A stretch of DNA of 64,000 nucleotides from Firmicutes bacterium UBA2598 (GTDB lineage: Bacteria > Bacillota > PH28-bin88): assembly GCA_002339345.1 (NCBI GenBank), contig DDKM01000032.1, forward strand, positions 1-64,000, in the 5' to 3' direction. Both the position numbers and the translations under genes were made by a program. Below, piece by piece: positions 56,319 to 64,000 of the stretch (the stretch's first letter is position 1; each line of letters opens with the position of its first letter). The notes below the pieces were generated by a model. It was not told the origin of the DNA. It ran no database searches and saw nothing but the letters and a program-made list of their open reading frames with translations.

Positions 56319-57551
56319 ATGAGGGCAGAGGTTATCTTTACCGGTACTGAGCTGCTGTTGGGAGAAATCGTTAACACCAATGCTCAGCTTATAGGCCGCA
56401 GAATGGCTGAATGGGGAATCAACCTGTATTACCTCACCACGGTAGGCGATAATCGCGTCCGTCTGGTGGAATGTATTAAAAACGGGGTGCGCCGCTCAGA
56501 TGCTATCTTCCTTGTGGGAGGCCTTGGCCCGACGGAAGATGATTTGACAAGGGAGAGTCTCGCGGAAGCCTTGGAACTTGAACTACGGATCGACCCGGCG
56601 GCTTTGCAGCAAGTGGAGCACTTTTTTACCGTACGGGGCCGTCAAATGCCACCAGAGAACATCAAACAAGCAATGATGCCCACTGGAGCGAACATGATCC
56701 CAAATCCGATCGGAACAGCACCCGGCCTTTGCCTCACCCACGGAGGTTGTTTGTTTATTGCTTTACCCGGACCACCTAATGAGTTTGAGTTGATGCTGGA
56801 GGAACAGGTGAGCCGAATTGTAGCTACAAGGGGAGAGGGAACCATTATTTCCCATACCCTGAAGGTATGCGGTATTGGCGAATCCCATCTGTGCCAGCTC
56901 ATCTCCGATTTAATGCAGGGTGCCAACCCCACCCTTGCTCCAACCGCAAAAATCGGGGAGATACATCTCCGCATCACCGCCAAGTCGCCAAACAGGAATA
57001 CCGCCCTTGCCATGATCGGTGATCTTGAAAAAAGGGTAATGGAGCGGGTTGGAAGGTATGTTTTCGGGTGTAATGCGGAAACTTTAGAAGGGGTGGTCGG
57101 CAACTTGTTATCCGTACAGGGCAAAACACTGGCGGTGGCAGAGTCCTGTACCGGAGGGCTGCTAGCTCACCGTTTGACCAATGTTCCCGGCAGTTCGGCC
57201 TACCTCCAATTGGCTGTGGTGGCCTACCACAACAGGTGGAAAAAGGAATTGTTGGGTGTCCAGGAAGAAAATCTTACAACATATGGTGCAGTTAGTGCTG
57301 AAGTTGCCAGGGATATGGCGGAGGGGATTCGGGATAAAGCCGGCTGTGACATTGGTATAGGAATTACAGGCATTGCAGGGCCAGGGGGAGGAAGTGACGA
57401 AAAACCTGTGGGGCTTGTACACTACGGTATTGCGGGACGAAATTGGTACCTTGGACGCCATGAGGTATTTTGGGGCAGTAGGGAGGAGATCAAATACCGT
57501 GCTACCCAGGCGGTTTTGGCTTTATTATGGCAAAAGTTGCGGGAGAATTAG
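56319..57551 (+). CDS. cinA: CinA-like protein / nicotinamide-nucleotide amidase
   Basis: The 410-residue protein has an N-terminal MoCF-like domain (EVIFTGTELLLGEIVNTNAQ) and a C-terminal pyridine nucleotide amidase domain (AVAESCTGGLLAHRLTNVPGSS, GITGIAGPGGG). Such proteins are linked to NMN/ADP-ribose salvage, and in some bacteria to competence; the latter is not implied here. It converges with the MgtC-type gene by 4 nt overlap. Confidence 0.93.
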   Translation: MRAEVIFTGTELLLGEIVNTNAQLIGRRMAEWGINLYYLTTVGDNRVRLVECIKNGVRRSDAIFLVGGLGPTEDDLTRESLAEALELELRIDPAALQQVEHFFTVRGRQMPPENIKQAMMPTGANMIPNPIGTAPGLCLTHGGCLFIALPGPPNEFELMLEEQVSRIVATRGEGTIISHTLKVCGIGESHLCQLISDLMQGANPTLAPTAKIGEIHLRITAKSPNRNTALAMIGDLEKRVMERVGRYVFGCNAETLEGVVGNLLSVQGKTLAVAESCTGGLLAHRLTNVPGSSAYLQLAVVAYHNRWKKELLGVQEENLTTYGAVSAEVARDMAEGIRDKAGCDIGIGITGIAGPGGGSDEKPVGLVHYGIAGRNWYLGRHEVFWGSREEIKYRATQAVLALLWQKLREN

Positions 57552-58378
57552 AGCTTGAGGGTATACATGTTGTCTCCCACCGGCTGAAACCCAGACTTAA
57601 CCCACAGGTTACGCACACTTGACTTTGAGGTAAGGTTAATCTGTTTCAGATTATGCTCCTTTGCCCAATTAGTAACAGCTTCGATGACAGAGCGGGCGTA
57701 TCCCTTTCCTCGGAGGTGTTCCGGTATATAGAGGAGAACGATGGTCAAGGTGTGTTCCTTAATCGATAATGTTAAAGAAAAGGGATCCGGTTGCCCGGAA
57801 CTGTATTCAAAATTGAGAATATAATGATCAAGTTTATTAAAGGAAGAAAACTTGATGGGCGTGGCAAAAATTCTTTCCAGGCCCATCTTTAGGGTGCCAA
57901 TCTCTAGGCGCTCAAATGCATGCATGGTATCAAACCATTCATCACGGCCGGTAAGCACTTTTTTTAGAGTATAAAACTGTAGTCCAATATAAACCAATGC
58001 GACTGCCACTCCGGCTGGGAGGTACAATCCTGCGCCAATGGCCAGGCCCAGTGCACTGGTAACCCAAAGGGTGGTAGCAGTGGTCAATCCTCTAACCCAT
58101 GAACCTTCCCGCCAAATAGTGCCCGCCCCAATAAATCCCATCCCGGTAACCACCTGGGCAGCTAGCCTTGCTGGATCCTTTTGGCCTTCGAAAGTTGTAA
58201 AACCGTAGATGGATACGATCATGAATAAGGCTGAGGCGAGACAAACCAGAGCATGGGTCCTGGAGCCTGCTGGCTTTTGCTGGTAGGTGCGCTCATACCC
58301 TACTACACCCCCGGCGGCAAAAGCCAGTACCAGGCGCAGTGCTATAACCAGTTGGGTATTCCAATCCAACTCCGTCAC
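57548..58378 (-). CDS. MgtC/SapB-type membrane protein fused to a GNAT-like domain
   Basis: The 276-residue protein has an N-terminal MgtC domain (residues 1-140, about four TMs, with GVVGYERTYQQKPAGSRTHALVCL and GMGFIGAGTIWREGSWVRGLTTATT), known in magnesium stress and virulence contexts. The C-terminal 130 residues are different: IPEHLRGKGYARSVIEAVTNWAKEHN, then LTSKSSVRNLWVKSGFQPVG, which looks like GNAT motifs A and B (R-G-K-G-Y-A acetyl-CoA loop). Typical MgtC tails are ACT-like, so this is a likely unusual fusion. The start has a GGAGGTGA SD. Confidence 0.75.
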   Translation of the reverse strand: MTELDWNTQLVIALRLVLAFAAGGVVGYERTYQQKPAGSRTHALVCLASALFMIVSIYGFTTFEGQKDPARLAAQVVTGMGFIGAGTIWREGSWVRGLTTATTLWVTSALGLAIGAGLYLPAGVAVALVYIGLQFYTLKKVLTGRDEWFDTMHAFERLEIGTLKMGLERIFATPIKFSSFNKLDHYILNFEYSSGQPDPFSLTLSIKEHTLTIVLLYIPEHLRGKGYARSVIEAVTNWAKEHNLKQINLTSKSSVRNLWVKSGFQPVGDNMYTLKL

Positions 58379-58450
58379 CTCCAGGGTAAAACACCTATGA
58401 TGTCACATTATGCTGATGATTCTACAAGGTGAGCAATAAATCCTTGTAAC

Positions 58451-58477
58451 AAAAAAATGGCCGGTCCAATGGACCGG
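58451..58477 (-). terminator. Terminator of the zinc-ribbon gene
   Basis: On the - strand CCGGTCC/GGACCGG stem with ATT loop, followed by CCATTTTTTT. Confidence 0.85.
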
Positions 58478-58495
58478 AACATGGGAGAAATAGTA

Positions 58496-58636
58496 TTATA
58501 ATTTGCCTTGAAACAGTTCTCCGTCCTTTATTAGGACAAATTCTACATAGCAATACGGGCAGGTGATCCGATCTCCACTTTGAGCATTCAGGGCTAAATG
58601 AACTTCATTAACACAGACTGGACATTTAACTTTCAT
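58496..58636 (-). CDS. 46-residue zinc-ribbon protein (LysW-like)
   Basis: The small frame encodes MKVKCPVCVNEVHLAL...RITCPYCYVEFVLI...FQGKL. The two CPxC pairs spaced by about 20 residues are the treble of a zinc ribbon, as in LysW or other small CPxCG proteins, but the C-terminal EDWGE acceptor motif of LysW is absent. GGGGGATATAGGT lies upstream of ATG 58636 and a terminator follows, so it is a single-gene unit. Role unknown. Confidence 0.7.
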   Translation of the reverse strand: MKVKCPVCVNEVHLALNAQSGDRITCPYCYVEFVLIKDGELFQGKL

Positions 58637-58709
58637 TACCTATATCCCCCTTTCTTTTACGCAAATAATTGTACACGATAAAAGGATGCTATGAAAGCTA
58701 TTGTAAAGG

Positions 58710-58737
58710 TTTACGATTACTGCGAATATGGTATAAT
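58710..58737 (+). promoter_or_regulatory. Promoter of the UPF0173 gene
   Basis: TTTACG (58710-58715), a 16-nt spacer and extended -10 TGGTATAAT (to 58737). Confidence 0.7.
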
Positions 58738-58761
58738 TAGCAAAAAGAGGTAAGGGGGGGG

Positions 58762-59454
58762 ATGTACTTGAAAATAACCTTTCATGGCCATGCTTGTTTT
58801 GAGTTGGAGAGCAGCGGGCACAGGATCATTATTGATCCATGGCTGACCGGTAACCCATTGGCCAAGGCTAAGCCCGAGGGCATTTCGCCGGAAGCTATTT
58901 TAGTAAGTCATGGCCACTGGGATCACCTTGGCGATGCGGTTGCCATTGCCACTAAATCCGGCGCAACCATAATAGGAGTAGCTGAACTGTGTCACTACTG
59001 CCAAGGGCTTGGAGCCAAAACACATTCCATGCATATTGGTGGTTCTTTTCGTTTTCCCTTTGGGAAGGTCAAGTTAACGCCGGCATTACATGGCTCCGCC
59101 GTGATGGGGGATGATGGTGCCCGTTATACTGGGAACCCCTGCGGGTTTATTATTGAAATGGGGGGCAAGACCGTTTACCATGCCGGCGACACAGGTTTGT
59201 TTGGTGATATGCAACTGATTGGTAAACAATTCTCCCTTGATGTAGCACTCCTCCCCATCGGCGATAATTTTGTGATGGGGCCAGAGGATGCTGCAGTTGC
59301 CGTGGAAATGTTGAGACCCAAGATGGTAGTGCCGATGCACTACAACACCTTTGATGTGATCAGGCAGGACCCCGAAACTTTCCGGAAGGCTGTCAAGACC
59401 AGAGGTCTAACCCAAGTGGTAGTCCTGGAACCAGGGGGTAGTTACAGCATTTAG
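58762..59454 (+). CDS. UPF0173 metal-dependent hydrolase (MBL fold)
   Basis: The 230-residue metallo-beta-lactamase-fold protein has the HxHxDH motif in VSHGHWDHLGD, HAGDTGLFGD and a C-terminal VPMHYNT. The family is widespread and not well characterised. Start ATG 58762 with GGGGGG upstream. The 220-nt gap after it, up to 59675, shows no convincing structure. Confidence 0.9.
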   Translation: MYLKITFHGHACFELESSGHRIIIDPWLTGNPLAKAKPEGISPEAILVSHGHWDHLGDAVAIATKSGATIIGVAELCHYCQGLGAKTHSMHIGGSFRFPFGKVKLTPALHGSAVMGDDGARYTGNPCGFIIEMGGKTVYHAGDTGLFGDMQLIGKQFSLDVALLPIGDNFVMGPEDAAVAVEMLRPKMVVPMHYNTFDVIRQDPETFRKAVKTRGLTQVVVLEPGGSYSI

Positions 59455-59675
59455 AAGTTTTTTTTAAAACTAAGAACATGGACAATCCAAGGTGAGGGCT
59501 GGTAAAATAACTTAGGAACCAGCTCTCTTCTATCTTTTAGAAGGATATATGCTGATTATTTGCAACAATTAGGATTTTCAGGCTTATCAGGGGGTGAGTG
59601 ATAGAAATCAATAATGGTTTCCCATGCCATACTAATTTTTTGTACATGTAAAAGGCGACAGGGGGGAAATGGTTT

Positions 59676-61391
59676 ATGGAGACGAGAACACACGATCTCA
59701 TAATCATGGGTTCAGGCCTTGCGGGATTACGTGCCGCTGTTGAAGCCGCCCGTGTAAGCGGTGGAAAGTTGGATATCGCTATTCTGGCCAAAACGCAACT
59801 GATGCGGGCACATTCTGTATGCGCTGAAGGTGGTACGGGGGCGGTGATGCGGCCGGAGGAAGGAGACAGTCTCGAACTGCATGCTTGGGACACCGTCAAG
59901 GGCAGCGACTTCCTGGCCGATCAAGATGCCGTCGATCTGTTTGTCCGGTCAATGCCTGAAGAAATCCTGCAGCTAGACCACTGGGGCATCCCCTGGTCCA
60001 GGCGTGAGGACGGTTTGATTAACCAGCGCCCCTTTGGTGGACATAGTTTTCCCAGGGCTGTTTTTGCCGCCGATAAAACCGGCTTTTTTGAAATGCAAGC
60101 CTTGTATGATACCCTGCAGAAGTATGCTCAAGTAATACGTTATGATGAATGGTTAGCCACCTCACTGCTTGTGGAAAATGGCCAATATAAAGGTTTCACA
60201 GCCATTGAACTAGGTTCCGGCCGGTTTACATCCTTCCGGTCCAAGGCTTTAATTATCGCCACAGGCGGTGCATGCCGCATTTACGGTTTTACAACATACT
60301 CCCATACCGTAACCGGGGATGGAATGGCCATGGCTTACAGGGCAGGTTTGCCGTTAAAGGACATGGAGTTTGTCCAGTTTCATCCAACGGGCCTGGTTCC
60401 CTCGGGAATCCTGATCACCGAGGCGGCAAGGGGTGAAGGTGGATACCTGATCAATAATCAGGGCGAGAGATTCATGTCCAAATATGCCGAGAAAATGATG
60501 GAACTGGCTCCACGAGACATTGTATCCCGTTCTGCCATGATTGAAATTGAAGCTGGACGTGGATTTAGCGATCCAAGAGGGCTGGATTATGTTCACTGCG
60601 ACCTTCGTCACTTAGGAGCCCATCGCATTAACGAACGACTGCCCTTGATCCGGGAAGTGGCGATAAAATTTAACGGTATTGACCCCATCGACAATCCAAT
60701 TCCGGTGAGGCCTGTAGCCCATTATTCCATGGGAGGTATCCATGTAAATACCGAGGGAGCCACACCTATAGAAGGTATCTGGGTGGCAGGGGAGGCAGCC
60801 TGTGTTTCTGTTCATGGGGCCAACAGATTAGGAACCAATTCCACGGCAGAATGTTTGGTTTGGGGTAAAATAACAGGCGCCAAGGCGGCCCTTTTTGCTA
60901 TGCAGAGTAAAGGTATGCCTGAACTGCCCATGGAACTTGCCAGGGCTGAGGAAAACCGGGTTATGCATGAATTGTTCGCCCGGTCCGGTAGTGAAAGCCT
61001 GTATCAAATCCGACAGGAATTACGGGACATTATGGATAACAATGTCGGAGTGTTCCGGACGGAACAGGGGTTACAACAAGCGTTGGTCAAGGTCCGTGAA
61101 TTGAAGGCACGGTATCAACATGCAGGACTACAGGATAAGGGTACCGTCTATAATACTGACTTAATCACAGCCCTGGAACTGGAAAACATGCTGGACCTTT
61201 CCCTGTCCATCGTGGAAGGGGCGCTTGTAAGACAGGAGTCCAGGGGCGGACACGCGAGACGTGACTTCCCCAACAGGGACGACCAAAACTGGCTCAAACA
61301 CACCCTTGCATATTACACACCACAAGGTCCCAAACTTGATTACATTCCGGTCCGGATTACCAACTGGAACCCGGTAGAAAGAAAGTATTAG
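59676..61391 (+). CDS. sdhA: Succinate dehydrogenase/fumarate reductase flavoprotein subunit
   Basis: The catalytic subunit interconverts succinate and fumarate with covalently bound FAD. The 571-residue product shows MGSGLAGLRAAVEAA, the FAD His in MRAHSVCAEGG, the active-site HPTGLVPSGILITEAARGEGG and NRLGTNSTAECLVWG. The start has GGGGGG. Gene order A-C-D-B and two short membrane subunits follow; the enzyme sits on the inner membrane and uses menaquinone. Confidence 0.95.
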   Translation: METRTHDLIIMGSGLAGLRAAVEAARVSGGKLDIAILAKTQLMRAHSVCAEGGTGAVMRPEEGDSLELHAWDTVKGSDFLADQDAVDLFVRSMPEEILQLDHWGIPWSRREDGLINQRPFGGHSFPRAVFAADKTGFFEMQALYDTLQKYAQVIRYDEWLATSLLVENGQYKGFTAIELGSGRFTSFRSKALIIATGGACRIYGFTTYSHTVTGDGMAMAYRAGLPLKDMEFVQFHPTGLVPSGILITEAARGEGGYLINNQGERFMSKYAEKMMELAPRDIVSRSAMIEIEAGRGFSDPRGLDYVHCDLRHLGAHRINERLPLIREVAIKFNGIDPIDNPIPVRPVAHYSMGGIHVNTEGATPIEGIWVAGEAACVSVHGANRLGTNSTAECLVWGKITGAKAALFAMQSKGMPELPMELARAEENRVMHELFARSGSESLYQIRQELRDIMDNNVGVFRTEQGLQQALVKVRELKARYQHAGLQDKGTVYNTDLITALELENMLDLSLSIVEGALVRQESRGGHARRDFPNRDDQNWLKHTLAYYTPQGPKLDYIPVRITNWNPVERKY

Positions 61392-61402
61392 GGGGTGTCT
61401 CC

Positions 61403-61837
61403 ATGCAGGCGAACAAACACCTGGACAACCGTCTGGGCCTCCGCGGCTGGATAAGGGCTGGCCGTTACCGTTTCGAGCGTTATCTATATATCCTGCACAG
61501 GATTTCCGGTTTGTCGCTGCTGGCCTACCTGTTAATGCACATCTATGTAACAGGAGCCAGGATTTATGGCGCCGATGCGTGGAATACCACCATGGGTTCG
61601 GTAACCGGCCCGGTTTTTACAATGTTGGAATTCTTGGTGATGGCCGCTTTTGTCTTCCATGGGTTGAACGGCATCAGGTTGGTTTTGATTGAACTTGGTA
61701 TAGGCATCGGACGCCCTATGCGCCAGGAATATCCCTATGTGAACTCCAATGACAAACAGCGGACAATGATGTGGATCTTGATGGTTCTGGTAGTAATCAT
61801 CCTTGTAATCAGCGCCCTGGATTTCTTTGTGTTGTAA
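61403..61837 (+). CDS. sdhC: Succinate dehydrogenase/fumarate reductase membrane anchor subunit C
   Basis: The 144-residue protein has three TM helices and the conserved start YRFERYLYILHRISGLSLLAYLLMHIYV, with His residues that could ligate heme b. Position in the sdh unit, 11 nt after sdhA, supports the call. The exact split of quinone and heme duties with the next subunit is not clear. Confidence 0.8.
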   Translation: MQANKHLDNRLGLRGWIRAGRYRFERYLYILHRISGLSLLAYLLMHIYVTGARIYGADAWNTTMGSVTGPVFTMLEFLVMAAFVFHGLNGIRLVLIELGIGIGRPMRQEYPYVNSNDKQRTMMWILMVLVVIILVISALDFFVL

Positions 61838-61849
61838 GGGGGGAGCAGA

Positions 61850-62221
61850 GTGAGAGAATCACGTTACTGGGTAATGTTCCTGGCCTCAGGAGTGTTGATT
61901 TTCCTAATGCTAGGTGTGCACATGGGGGTAATGCACCTTGAATCAGTATTGGGGTTGTTGGGTATTCATCTAGGTGACCCCCTAGAGTATGATACAGTAG
62001 TCAGTCGTGGTACCAGCACGGCTTGGTTGGTACTATACATCCTACTGCTGGTGATCGGATTGTATCATGGCCTTTATGGCTTACGTTCGGTGCTCTTGGA
62101 AGTATTCCACACTGAACGGGCGAATCGTTGGATTTCAGGTCTGGTAATACTAATCGGTGTGATCGCCTTTAGCTGGGGTGCGTACGTTACAGTATATACC
62201 TTTACGATAGGGGGGCTATAG
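61850..62221 (+). CDS. sdhD: Succinate dehydrogenase/fumarate reductase membrane anchor subunit D
   Basis: The 123-residue protein has three TM helices (e.g. MFLASGVLIFLMLGVHMGV, WLVLYILLLVIGLYHGLYGL). The His pair in VHMGVMHLES and YHGLYG could bind heme. It uses a GTG start. It is 12 nt after sdhC and abuts sdhB, so it forms the second half of the two-protein anchor. Confidence 0.78.
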   Translation: MRESRYWVMFLASGVLIFLMLGVHMGVMHLESVLGLLGIHLGDPLEYDTVVSRGTSTAWLVLYILLLVIGLYHGLYGLRSVLLEVFHTERANRWISGLVILIGVIAFSWGAYVTVYTFTIGGL

Positions 62222-63067
62222 GTGGATACCAAAAAAGGTACTAATCATCATACCAAGACCATCACTTTTCGTGTCCAGAGGTTCGATCCCAACAGAGATG
62301 CTGAGCCCCGCCTGCAGGAGTATACCTTTCCCGTGTCTCAGGGGATGACTGTACTGGATTGCTTGATTTATATTAAGGAGAAACTTGATGGCTCCTTGTC
62401 CTTCAGGGCTTCCTGCCGGATGGGTATTTGCGGATCATGTGCCATGTTTGTTAACGGTTTCCCTATTTTAACATGCCATACCCAAACCTTTGAACTAAAC
62501 GCCGATGTCATTGAAATTCGCTCCCTGCCCAACTATCCAATTATTAAGGACCTAATCCCTGATTTGACCATGTTATTTGAAAAACACAAGTCCATCAAAC
62601 CCTATATTATCCGTACGGATATAAAGGAGATAGAAAGCCCAACTAGGGAATACCATCAATCACCACAGGAGTTGGAAGATTATCTGCAGTTCAGTTATTG
62701 CCTCAAATGCGGCATCTGTCTTTCCGCCTGTCCCACCGTAGCAACGGATCGGGCCTTCATCGGCCCCCAGGCCCTTGGGCAAGCCTTCAGATATAACAAC
62801 GATACGCGTGATGGCGGGACAGCGGAGCGGCTTGATGCAATAGACCATCCCCATGGAGTTTGGCGCTGTCACATGGCTGGGGCTTGTGCCGATGCCTGCC
62901 CCAAAGGTGTAGATCCGGCCATGGCCGCGCAATTACTAAAACGCCAAGCAGCAGCAGCTGTATTTGGCCGGGGGAAGAAAGCTAAACCGGCAGGAGTTGC
63001 CCCTGAACCCAAGAATGTATCCAGGCGTCCCAATATACCGGACGCGCCTCCTCGTACCGTGGAGTAA
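62222..63067 (+). CDS. sdhB: Succinate dehydrogenase/fumarate reductase iron-sulfur subunit
   Basis: The 281-residue protein carries electrons between flavin and quinone. It has the [2Fe-2S] ligands in SCRMGICGSCAMFVNG and the later ferredoxin-like cysteines CLKCGICLSACP and CHMAGACADACPKGVDP for the [4Fe-4S] and [3Fe-4S] clusters. The C-terminal tail, about 30 residues and Lys/Pro-rich (GKKAKPAGVAPEPKN), is longer than usual. A GTG start abuts the sdhD stop. Confidence 0.93.
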   Translation: MDTKKGTNHHTKTITFRVQRFDPNRDAEPRLQEYTFPVSQGMTVLDCLIYIKEKLDGSLSFRASCRMGICGSCAMFVNGFPILTCHTQTFELNADVIEIRSLPNYPIIKDLIPDLTMLFEKHKSIKPYIIRTDIKEIESPTREYHQSPQELEDYLQFSYCLKCGICLSACPTVATDRAFIGPQALGQAFRYNNDTRDGGTAERLDAIDHPHGVWRCHMAGACADACPKGVDPAMAAQLLKRQAAAAVFGRGKKAKPAGVAPEPKNVSRRPNIPDAPPRTVE

Positions 63068-63078
63068 CAACCGGCATG

Positions 63079-63114
63079 GGCTGACCACTTAAATGGTCAG
63101 CCTTGTTAGTTTTT
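63079..63114 (+). terminator. sdh operon terminator
   Basis: The 9-bp stem GGCTGACCA/TGGTCAGCC with loop CTTAAA, followed by TTGTTAGTTTTT. A second T-rich hairpin (GGCAA/TTGCC, then CTTTTTG) lies at about 63139-63157. Confidence 0.85.
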
Positions 63115-63272
63115 ATGGTATTTAGGCACCACCTACACGGCAAGGGGGATTGCCCTTTTTGTTGGTTTTGGGCAGGATTCTCCTCCAACAGAGCGAATAA
63201 AAGTTAAGGTACGTACAAAGTTCCAAAAAACCCTGATAGTAAATGATGGTATTAGCTGAGCGGGTGAAATAA

Positions 63273-64000
63273 TTGATTGGCTTAGAGTGTTTTTCCGAAA
63301 TTAAGAAGGATTTGGAGCAAGTGGAACAGGAATTGTATCGGTTCGTTCAAGTTGAAAACCCGGTACTTGCCGAAAGTTCGGCCCACCTGTTGCGCGCCGG
63401 AGGTAAACGGTTACGCCCTGCTTTTGCCCTACTGGCCGGTAAAACCCATTTTAACTATAATTTAAGCAGTTTAATGCCTCTGGCTGTGGCTTTGGAAATG
63501 ATTCACATGGCCACATTAGTACATGATGATGTCATTGATGTCTCAACTACCAGAAGGGGTATTCCTACCGTCAGAGCAAAGTGGGGGGATCGGGTTTCCT
63601 TACACACCGGATATTACCTATTTGCAAAATCCTTAATCTTAATTTCTGGCTATGACAATCGAAGGATATCGGAGATTCTTGCAGAAGTCAGTGTACAAAT
63701 GTGCCAGGGGGAAATACAACAAATAGCTACGGCCTTTGACGTATCACAAAACACAAAGGACTATTTTTACCGCATTAGGCGTAAAACCGCACTGCTAATA
63801 GCCGCCAGTTGCCAGCTAGGTGCCATAGTGGTAGGTGCACCACCAGCATGGGAGCGAGCGCTAACCAGCTATGGTTATAACCTGGGAATGGCATTTCAGA
63901 TCACCGATGATATCCTGGATTTGATTGCGGATGCAGCCGAGTTGGGCAAACCCATTGGGGGGGACTTACGCCAGGGTATTATTACCCTTCCGATAATTTA
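63273..64000 (+). CDS. hepT: Polyprenyl (heptaprenyl) diphosphate synthase, catalytic subunit; 3' end outside window
   Basis: This trans-prenyltransferase builds the menaquinone side chain. The open frame from TTG 63273 gives 242 residues to the window edge. It has RAGGKRLRPAFALL, the first Asp motif HDDVIDVSTTRRG (substrate Mg2+ site) and the second FQITDDILDLIAD. One variation is LHTGYYLFAKSL where GDYL is usual. The HepS-like partner lies 12 kb upstream at 50860. The SD (GAGCGGGTG) is weak, so the start is uncertain. Confidence 0.9.
   Translation, partial: MIGLECFSEIKKDLEQVEQELYRFVQVENPVLAESSAHLLRAGGKRLRPAFALLAGKTHFNYNLSSLMPLAVALEMIHMATLVHDDVIDVSTTRRGIPTVRAKWGDRVSLHTGYYLFAKSLILISGYDNRRISEILAEVSVQMCQGEIQQIATAFDVSQNTKDYFYRIRRKTALLIAASCQLGAIVVGAPPAWERALTSYGYNLGMAFQITDDILDLIADAAELGKPIGGDLRQGIITLPII

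Overview
The window looks like chromosomal DNA of an anaerobic, endospore-forming Firmicute of the Clostridia, most like the Desulfotomaculum/Pelotomaculum (Peptococcaceae) group. The reasons are the sporulation genes (spmA, spmB, ytfJ/gerW, spoIIP, spoIVA), gram-positive style leaders (lysine and SAM riboswitches, many rho-independent terminators), an IspH-ribosomal S1 fusion, a menaquinone/fumarate reductase gene set, and strong Shine-Dalgarno sequences with frequent TTG/GTG starts. The genus is inference. Almost everything is on the + strand and is housekeeping or biosynthetic; there is no prophage, CRISPR array or plasmid-like region. The one mobile element is a group II intron.

Layout. 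1-7.8 kb: end of a TrpB2 gene, a convergent radical SAM gene, a lysine-riboswitch-controlled lysA, a DHH-CBS-tRNA nucleotidyltransferase fusion and a site-2 protease. 7.8-13.6 kb: trpS, scpA-scpB, DUF2953, ytfJ, spmA-spmB, a small tautomerase, rluB. 13.6-17.7 kb: small unknowns, cobO, a fumarylacetoacetase-fold hydrolase and a BaiN/HI0933-type flavoprotein. 17.7-24.8 kb: an aromatic block made of a HutP-like protein, aroH, a TrpG/PabA amidotransferase, a TrpF-like protein lacking the catalytic Cys, then a 250-bp leader and aroF-tyrA-aroA-cmk-plsC. 24.8-29.4 kb: ispH-rpsA fusion and fni, followed by a group II intron whose reverse transcriptase is internally deleted. 29.5-38.7 kb: a DUF1614-like membrane protein, spoIIP, two DUF3189 genes, a DUF512 radical SAM protein, der, plsY, gpsA, spoIVA. 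38.7-46.6 kb: SAM-I riboswitch, metY, metX, an ACT protein, hom, thrC, thrB, lysC, which together give the aspartate-family pathway to Met, Thr and Lys. 46.7-50.7 kb: tRNA-Pro, a glycosyltransferase, a membrane alkaline-phosphatase-fold protein, speD. 50.8-54.6 kb: menaquinone genes (HepS-like, menG, ubiD, ubiA/mqnP). 54.6-59.5 kb: a poorly coding stretch, a short NAG synthase, cinA, an MgtC-GNAT fusion, a 46-residue zinc ribbon and a UPF0173 hydrolase. 59.6-64 kb: succinate dehydrogenase/fumarate reductase (A-C-D-B) and the start of hepT, cut by the window edge.

The most interesting signal is the leader before aroF (about 19764-19899). It has two 22-bp tandem hairpin repeats, a run of NAG triplets, and an antiterminator that shares bases with a rho-independent terminator. 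It lies in the same gene string as a HutP-like protein. HutP is a known NAG-binding RNA antiterminator for histidine utilisation, so a HutP-family regulator of aromatic biosynthesis is a testable idea. All of this was read by eye: no database search, alignment program or folding program was run.
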